Positions 57,160-64,000 of a DNA stretch of 64,000 nucleotides are shown piece after piece (the first letter of the stretch is position 1; each line of letters starts with the position of its first letter). The DNA is from Haliclystus octoradiatus. Its lineage: Eukaryota; Cnidaria; Staurozoa; Stauromedusae; Haliclystidae. Location of the stretch: positions 13,777,751 through 13,841,750 of the forward strand of contig OU744453.1 of NCBI GenBank assembly GCA_916610825.1. The letters run 5' to 3'. The position numbers were made by a program, and so were the translations under genes. Under the pieces are notes generated by a model. That model made no database searches, had not been told where the DNA came from, and saw only the letters and a program-made list of their open reading frames with translations.

Positions 57160-60133
57160 CGGAAAAGATCTTTACAGAAATAAATATCTTTTTAAATTGA
57201 ATTCTTCATATATAAATCTTCATGTCACTAATTCCACAATATTTTCCATCGATACATCATCGTTTGAAAATCATTAATCATTCATGAGACGGCGTTGTAT
57301 ATTCGAAAGTATTTCTATTGTCATGGTTAATATGTAAAACATGATGAAATTTTCTATTTTAGATCTAAGCAGGTCTACCATCATTTTTCAGGAACAAGAA
57401 TTATTCTGATTGATGATTGGTCAATCATATTCTAGCATTCTACTTAGGGCATTCCTGAAAGAGCCGTTTATTGAATTACATATAGCAGACAAAGTTAATT
57501 GATGGTTTGCTCCACTTGTTATAACGTTGTTTTGTTTGTATTGTCGTTGACAGAATATTCGTATAAAGATATTTATGTAATCATCATATCATCATATCAT
57601 CAACTGTAACAAGCGTAATCTTGATTGTTCCTTGGTCTTTCCTTATGCTAGGTTATGTTAATTATCAAGATTGGTATCAAAATAATAAAACTCCGTGTGA
57701 CTATTTGAAATGTGTCACTTTCCCTCATGGACCTTAAGATCCTAAGGCTGGTCACTACAGAAATCCATTACAATATTTATTGCTGTCTGTAGACCGTATT
57801 TACTAACGGGTAGCCTGCAATCAGCAATATTAATGGAATAGATACTTGCATGACTGCTCTGGCCAACAAATTCGAGTTAAACCGACTGACTTGTTTTGCT
57901 CTGCCTATAGCAGTATGAAGAGATTCGTGAGCACTCGATTGAATTCGATATTTATTATCTTATCAATTAATTGTCTTATTTATCTGCTGTTGTCTTCTAT
58001 GTTTAAAAGTTTTGTTCAACTGTTTGTATTTAAAATATTATTGTAATTACACGTAAGGTATCATTTTTGAACAGTAGAAACAATTTATAGCGTCACCTTT
58101 TATAAACGGATTACTTATTATAGTATACCAGCAGAAAATATGTGTATATAATGTGGTAATTTGAAATTCAATACACGCGCGTGGGTCAGCCTTGTTCAAT
58201 AATACGTTGTCGAAGCAGTAGGTTTGTTGATTAGACCAGTCAAAGCGCCTATCACAGTAAGTAAGGTTAATCTTATTGGTTAATTCTCTGGTGTTACAAT
58301 ATCAGGGTCGTCAGCTCAAGTTTGCCATTCTGCAATTTTTATCAACGATTTATTTATTTTTTTTTTTTATGTGAAGCAGTAAATCATTGTTAACTAACAA
58401 AAGATATCGTTCGATCATGTTAATAACACAAATTAGTGGACCATGTGTCTTGTCGAAGCAAACTTAATTTAATATTGAATATATTGCATGCAATGTCACG
58501 AGTTTGACCGGAGACACCTTGACGGCGTTATTTTGTGAACATCACATTACTGTTGTATATATTGCAATAAAGATTTATAAATCCGAACCGAACGCGATCC
58601 GATCGTATCGGGTCAGATTCGGGTTATTATTTCAAGTCTTCGGATCGGATAGGATTTGAAGTGATTTTTTATGGATTGTTTCAGATTTCGAAATTTGACT
58701 GAGTATTTGTAATTTATAATAAGTAATGTGTTCTGACTTCCTTTCAGCACATAAAATAAAGTTTTTCTATGTAGATATAGCTACGTTAAATGCATAAAAT
58801 TGACCGGCAGCCTCTATACATTTGAATCGACTCAATTGATGTGAAATAAATTAAATTTTTATTAAAGGAATGATTAAGATGTATTGATTAATGCTACATC
58901 GTTTCAATGTGTATTGTGTCTCATGTTCTCCTCCAGAGTTCATGCTCCGTATTATACAGCGATAATCAGCTTAGTCAATTGTTTAATTATAAGTGATCTG
59001 AAAGTATCTTACAAGGTCCATTATGGATCAACACTCATTGCTAGTATCACAATATTTCTATATTTCGATTGGCGGGTACATTCTCTTAATATCGGTTATA
59101 GCGTCACTGCTTATTACGGATTATCTCTCATAACGTCACACGCACTGCTTCCCATGAAGTAATACATTGTTTGTAACGTCTTCTTACAACAATGTTTTGT
59201 TTTGGTCGTCAAATATCAATACCTCAGTAACTTTTCAGCAATGAGAAAGTGATTTGAATGCGATGGAACGATCGGAGAGTTCCCATTTTGCTAGTAGTAC
59301 AGCCGGAAAAACCATCAAAATAATATAATTGTGCTCCATGTGATAGAAGAATGGAAATTTGTATGCCAACAGAATATGTACTTTTCATGAAATTTTCGAA
59401 TAGAGCCACTAGCAATTTTGTACATAAAATGCTTAAATCAACTGTTTAAAATACAGGTTTTTGCTCTTTTCTCTCCTTCTTCGCCATGTTGATCTCATGA
59501 ACCTTTTTTGGCACATTGTCTCAACACGGCATCTGATTGGTCAATATCCTTCTAGCATCACTCTCATTCTATTTCAGTGGATTTCATGTTGCGTTCTCAC
59601 TGTTCCCATTGACATTGATTGAGTTCTCATTATTTGAATTCTACATCTACTGTATTTATAGTGTTTAACATGAATGCTAGTGCTACTAGATCATGCATGG
59701 TCATTGTAGATCATGTAGGTTCTCCTATGCTCTAAAAATTCTTAGATGTTTCAGGAAGGCTACCACATAGCTCCCCACCAGATAGTGGAGCCATAAATAA
59801 CCATGAACAATATAGGCTGAAACTTCTGGGAATAATAAAGATTAATGATGCGCATATATATGTCTAGATTGTCGACAAGTAATAAGTGTATGTAAATATA
59901 AATGTAAATAGTTATGGTATAATATAAGGCTATACGGGCAATAATGTTCATGTTCTCAATTAAATGTTCAATATATATTGCAGTTTATAGGTCCATAAAT
60001 AATCTTATCTATCTCCTTGTGATATTAAGGAATAATTCAAAAGAGGAATTTGCTACACAAACTACTGATAATTTTATCAGATGACTATAATTTACAACAT
60101 ACCGTATCTGAAATAGATCTCATAGAATTGTGT
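57160..60133. other. Upstream flank of the host gene; no gene identified
   Basis: The promoter of the PAN exon should lie near 57.2-57.6 kb, but I see no convincing core motif. A string of atcatcatatcatcatatcatc sits at 57578-57600. Short frames at 57846, 58884 and 59415 have no recognisable domains. Confidence 0.35.
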
Positions 60134-60140
60134 GGCTAGG

Positions 60141-60880
60141 GTTATATGGACGCACCGAACTCAATTCGAATCAGATGCGACACTGAATAGCATTAAATTC
60201 GCATTTGGGGTTATACAGACGAACCGAATGTCGACGATCTTTAAAAACTGGCCAAAATGTCACGTGATAGGAAGTAGTTTTCTTGGAATTATACCGCATG
60301 GTTTGAAACCAGAGTGTTTTGTTTGCATTATTTTTCATTTTCAGCTATTTTTCCGTTCTATTTTGCCTATCAATAGTTTGAGGTTAGGGTTATATGGACG
60401 CACCGAACTCAATTCGAATTAGGTGCGACACCGAATAGCATTAAATTCGCATTTGGGGTTATACAGACGAACCGAATGTCGACGATCTTTAAAAACTGGC
60501 CAAAATATCACGTGATAGGAAGTAGTTTTCTTGAAATTATACCGCATGGTTTGACACCAGAGTGTTTTGTTTGCATTATTTTTCATTTTCAGCTTTTTTT
60601 CCGTTCTATTTTGTCTATCAATAGTTTGAAGCTAGGGTTATATGGACGCACCGAACTCAATTCGAATTAGGTGCGGCACCGAATAGCATTAAATTCGCAT
60701 TTGGGGTTATACAGACGAACCAAATGTCTAAGATCTTTAAAAACTGGCCAAAATGTCACGTGATGGGAAGCAGTTTTCTTGGAATTATACCGCATGGTTT
60801 GAAATCAGAGTGTTTTGTTTGCATTATTTGTCATTTTCAGCGATTTTTCCGTTCTATTTTGCCTATCAATAGTTTGAAAC
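60141..60880 (+). repeat. 248-bp tandem repeat, three copies
   Basis: gttatatggacgcaccgaac recurs at 60141, 60389 and 60637, exactly 248 bp apart. Copies differ by a few substitutions. Each unit begins with the element's own terminal sequence, so the 5' end was amplified in place. Confidence 0.97.
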
Positions 60881-61338
60881 TTGTATGAAATAGTAATCTC
60901 AAAAGGTTTGCAAGCATTTTTACGGGAGACAGTTTTTGTTCTAACAAGTCATAGTTCTCAGAGCAAATTAAATGCGAATTTCCATTAAAATGACATATTA
61001 TGATAAAAGCGACCCCAATTCTAGTGCTGATGCATTGTGATTGACTAAAATAAAACGTTTTTAAATGTTTTAAATCATGATTTTGGAAAACATCAACTTC
61101 CCTGTCAGCCATCTTTCAATCATATAAACAAGTCACCATAACAACTTCCCAAAAGCGATGTTCTTTCTATCGCATTGCCATGGAAACATCCTTTAAAATA
61201 ATTTATGATTTCCACATCCCCTGGTTTATTGCCATATAAGGTAGATATAGGAGCTCAGTCACGGCCGTGAGTCGAATGTATTTAGTTCGTTGCGATGATA
61301 GCTCTCTCGTATAACGCGGCGATGAATTCATGGAGAAG

Positions 61339-61371
61339 AGCTCCGCACGTCAAGCCCTGACGTGCGGAGCT
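61339..61371. other. Perfect 14-bp GC-rich hairpin
   Basis: agctccgcacgtca (61339-61352), loop agccc, tgacgtgcggagct (61358-61371). It is unusually GC-rich for its surroundings and lies inside the TIR element. Confidence 0.95.
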
Positions 61372-61655
61372 TGCTTGACGCACTTAATGTTTATTGAGTA
61401 ATGTTGATGAACCGAATGGTGTTATACGAAACGCGCTATCATGAGATTTAATTCGAATGAATGAATCAATTGAGTTCGGTGCGTCCATCTAACCCTAGCC
61501 TGTGTTGTACATTGTAAATAAAAATAATGCTTTCTGCTATGTTATGAATTGCTATCAACATAACAATAATAATTATAAAATTTATGTTTATCTACTAGCA
61601 GATAATATAAGGCTCTATGTCTTCATTTGACAGAGCGGCAAATAATAAAAATGTA

Positions 61656-61862
61656 TGGCGAAAGAGTCAAAGAATACACATTCTTTACTGTTACTTAAGT
61701 TTCACGCATTTCACAGCGATCTACAGACAGAATTTTTACTCAACTATTGAGTATTGAGGATTGAGCATTGAGGATTGAGTAGAAAATCTGTCTGAAGATA
61801 GCTTTGAAATGCGTGAAACTTAAGTAACGGGAAAAAATGTGTATTCTTTGACTCTTTCGCCA
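61656..61862. mobile_element. 207-bp MITE with TA target duplication
   Basis: TGGCGAAAGAGTCAAAGAAT starts it at 61656 and its complement ends it at 61862, with TA on each side. Inverted arms of about 85 bp share ACTTAAGTTTCACGCATTTC. The centre has four attgag(t/g)att repeats. TA duplication and size suit a Tc1/mariner-dependent MITE. Confidence 0.9.
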
Positions 61863-62432
61863 TATATTATTATTATAACAATAATAATTATTATTAATAT
61901 CGTTGTTATTTTTATTTTTATAATTTAGTGTCATATATCAATTTGTTTTTCTTTCGTCTTCTCTTTGCCAAAAGTTTGATTGATATGTAGTCTCTATACA
62001 CACTGACGTATCTTGATATATGAGTGACTCCATTTAACTATGTTGCTATCCAGTATAGGATAAGCAAAAATAAAAATGCTCAACTAATTATTAGAATGAG
62101 GAATTCTGAATTTAAAAGTCATCGTTGAAGAATCAAAATTTCCATCGTTACATTTTACAGAGGTGTGATTCGTTGTCAACGTGTCTTATTGACAAATTTG
62201 AATGATCGTTATTCATAGCTAGATTAGTTGCACACGCTATTTATTTACAGAGCATGTTGTGAGAGAGCATTGCTCTTATGGTTTGAAAAATAAAATCAAA
62301 AATGTCGATTTTTGGTGGGATGAGGGGGATGGGGTGTAAATATGACGAAAAGTGTACTTTCGTCAATTATGAATGATCATTTACCATTGCTAAATTAGTT
62401 GCACACACTATTGCACCACTACATCTATTGTG

Positions 62433-62520
62433 TGCGGCCTTGGTGTAGTGGCTAGGGTGTTGGACCACGGTCGGCATGGTCTCAGGTTCAATCCCTGTCC
62501 GGAGCATTATAGGTTGCCTT
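62433..62520 (+). repeat. tRNA-derived SINE, copy 2
   Basis: gcggccttggtgtagtggct with agggtgttgg carries the A box and ggtctcaggttcaatccctg the B box. Same family as 22243-22350, but with a better-preserved B box, so it is the younger copy. Confidence 0.8.
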
Positions 62521-62942
62521 ATAAAAACCTTAATTTCCGGTCTCAGTTGTGTGAATGAAAATTACGTTTACATGTTAAACATTAAAAAACAATCAAGCTT
62601 GGGAATAAATGGTTGAAAACAGACAAAGTTTATGCCACTCATTCGAGAGAAAAATTGAGTAGAATTTGTGTTGTTTGTATAGTATATTGTCTAACCCGAA
62701 GGAGGAATTGATCATTTGTGTCCCGATGTTATAAAATACTAATGTTCTAATTCCCATATTAGTAAATTTTTTGTTGACTTTATAAAGTGACATTCCTTAC
62801 TTGTTCACCAAGTGTTCGAAGTTCTCCGTACGTTCGAATAGGATTGATACAAATTCATGTGTGAAAATAAAACATTAGTTGTCAATAGCTTCTTTTTTTC
62901 ATAAAATGAGATTGTCTTCAAAATCTTAAAGGCTTCCTAAAT

Positions 62943-63043
62943 GTAGCCTTCGTGCAGACTAAAACCTATCTTAACGAAAGTGTAAAGTGTAAAGTATTTA
63001 CAACACTTTCGTTAAGATAGGTTTCAGTCTGCACGAAGGCTAC
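62943..63043. repeat. Long hairpin, 41-bp arms
   Basis: The left arm 62943-62983 and right arm 63003-63043 pair with a single mismatch (loop 19 bp, made of taaag repeats). The stem starts gtagccttcgtgcagact. It is either a short MITE or a fold-back relic. Confidence 0.95.
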
Positions 63044-63600
63044 CTAAATGTGGCCCCACTTTTGTTTATCACATGAATGATACCCACAATCTGATTGGCT
63101 GGCATCAAATTAAAACCATTTGAGCAAAGCTAGCCAATAGGATTGAGTCACTGCTTTTGCAAGTCTAGTGCAGTTTCCGCTAAACGGCTTTGTTTGGTCG
63201 GCTACGCAGACTTTACACTTCATTCAGAAACGTTTTAGTCTGGATGCAGGCTAGGAATGTCATTGCTCTTATAGTTTGAAAAATTAAATCAAAAATGTTA
63301 ATTGTTTGTGGAAATGGAAGGGGCGGGGTGAAAATATGACGAGAAATAACTTATCGCCATATCTGAATGATTATTTAGCGTAGCTAAATTAATTGCAAAC
63401 AACATTTATTCACAGGAAACGTTGTAGAAAGGTATTTCTCAAAGATTGAAAAAAAAAATCACAAATTTCGATTTTTGCAGGGGATGAGGGGGGTGCAAAT
63501 ATGGTGCAAAATAATGTCTCATCTCCAAATCTGAATGATCGTTTTGCATAGTTTAATTAGTTGCACACACTATTTATTTGCAGGGAATGTCGGGGAAAGG

Positions 63601-64000
63601 CATTCCTCCTTGATCTCGCGAAAAATTCCAAAATTTAGTTTTTTTGCTGACAATCAGCAAATTTTTGACCACGCCCATTTCCTGTTGGAAATTCATCGGC
63701 CCTATTTCTCAATCAACTGCTATCACCATTACGAGCATATCTGCCAATTTTCATGCTTCTATCACAAAATGAACAACTTTTTTTCCACCCCCTCTATAGA
63801 GATTAACGGGAGAGTTATCGTTTTTCTACAGATAGACTATTTTCTAGAGATCTGCTGGGACTTAAGCCTTCCTAGATATCGATTTTTCCAGAGATTGACC
63901 GATGATCTTTAAATTTCATGAGAAAATATAAAATAATACATTCAAAACAGGCTTATCTGATATTGACGTAACACCAGTAAAATAAATATTTCACAGATGG
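63601..64000. other. No supportable gene
   Basis: A 125-codon plus-strand frame (63535-63912) runs out of the diverged repeats and lacks recognisable domains. I treat it as chance. Confidence 0.35.

Larger units (their letters stand above)
60134..61500. mobile_element. Non-coding TIR element (GGCTAGGGTTA termini) with TGTGT target repeat
   Basis: The left end GGCTAGGGTTATATGGACGC at 60134 and the inverse at 61500 (complement of ctaaccctagcc) agree over about 33 bp except one base. TGTGT flanks both sides (60129-60133 and 61501-61505). The interior holds a 248-bp triplication (60141-60880) and a perfect hairpin (61339-61371). Frames at 60132 and 60476 are repeat artefacts. Confidence 0.85.
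62210..63600 (+). repeat. Diverged 165-175-bp direct repeats, interrupted by a SINE and a hairpin
   Basis: Units carry (a)gctaaattagttgcacacactatt, ggaa(a/t)gt(c/t)g...gaaagg, atttttg..ggatgaggggg and gtgaatgatc-like text. Copies are at about 62210-62405, 63255-63420 and 63421-63600. Between the first and second lie the SINE at 62433 and the hairpin at 62943, so the array predates those insertions. Confidence 0.65.

Noticed and set aside
60132..60670. Repeated ORFs MSTIFKNWPK...
   Set aside because: These are produced by the 248-bp tandem repeat of a non-coding TIR element.

Overview
This is an AT-rich eukaryotic window. It looks like an invertebrate animal genome: one sparse, intron-rich host gene sits among metazoan-type transposons (BEL/Pao, Ty3/gypsy, Ty1/copia, a CR1/L2-like LINE, a Penelope-like element, tRNA-derived SINEs, MITEs and foldback elements). 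The host gene's domain mix (PAN/apple, TSP1, fibrinogen C-terminal) would fit a tunicate or another invertebrate deuterostome, but that assignment is inference. No bacterial, CRISPR or operon features are present.

Host gene. Exons on the minus strand at 57159-56809 (signal peptide plus PAN/apple), 24998-24974 (25-nt microexon), 22908-22738 (TSP1), 6525-6247 and 5134-4884 (fibrinogen-related domain with stop) have matching intron phases and good splice sites. They read as one secreted or extracellular lectin-like protein about 52 kb long. The exon(s) for the start of the fibrinogen domain, expected between 22.7 and 6.5 kb, were not found. Nearly everything else at 5-57 kb lies in its introns.

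Intron of 16 kb (6.5-22.7 kb): LINE 3' end (8.5-9.3), degenerate BEL/Pao pieces (9.3-11), a complete non-autonomous LTR element with 5-bp target duplication (11616-12933), a decayed Ty1/copia element (13.8-16.0), a foldback element (17.1-17.8), tRNA-like sequences and a broken transposon ORF (18.1-18.9).

Intron of 32 kb (25-56.8 kb): a 6.1-kb TIR element (28196-34288) encodes a 1454-codon protein broken by one in-frame stop. It has N-terminal Cys/His clusters, a possible DDE-like core, an XPG/FEN-like PIN region and a C-terminal CXC-type cysteine cluster. A TIR element (34574-41526) is split by a nearly intact Ty3/gypsy element (35218-40490). Then come a foldback element (41614-43250), a 3-kb TIR element with an internal palindromic minisatellite (44760-47769), a 179-bp satellite array (48.35-50.66), a foldback element sharing the termini of the 6.1-kb element (52111-54629) and Penelope-like remains (55.2-56.3).

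Flanks: the window opens in a BEL/Pao integrase (2-922). Upstream of the host gene, 60-63.6 kb holds a TIR element with a 248-bp triplication, MITEs, perfect hairpins and a SINE.

The most interesting object is the PIN/CXC-encoding TIR element together with its foldback relative. Both carry TAGTACAGTCATT termini and are flanked by 3-bp direct repeats. Everything here is from reading the sequence; no database search was run.
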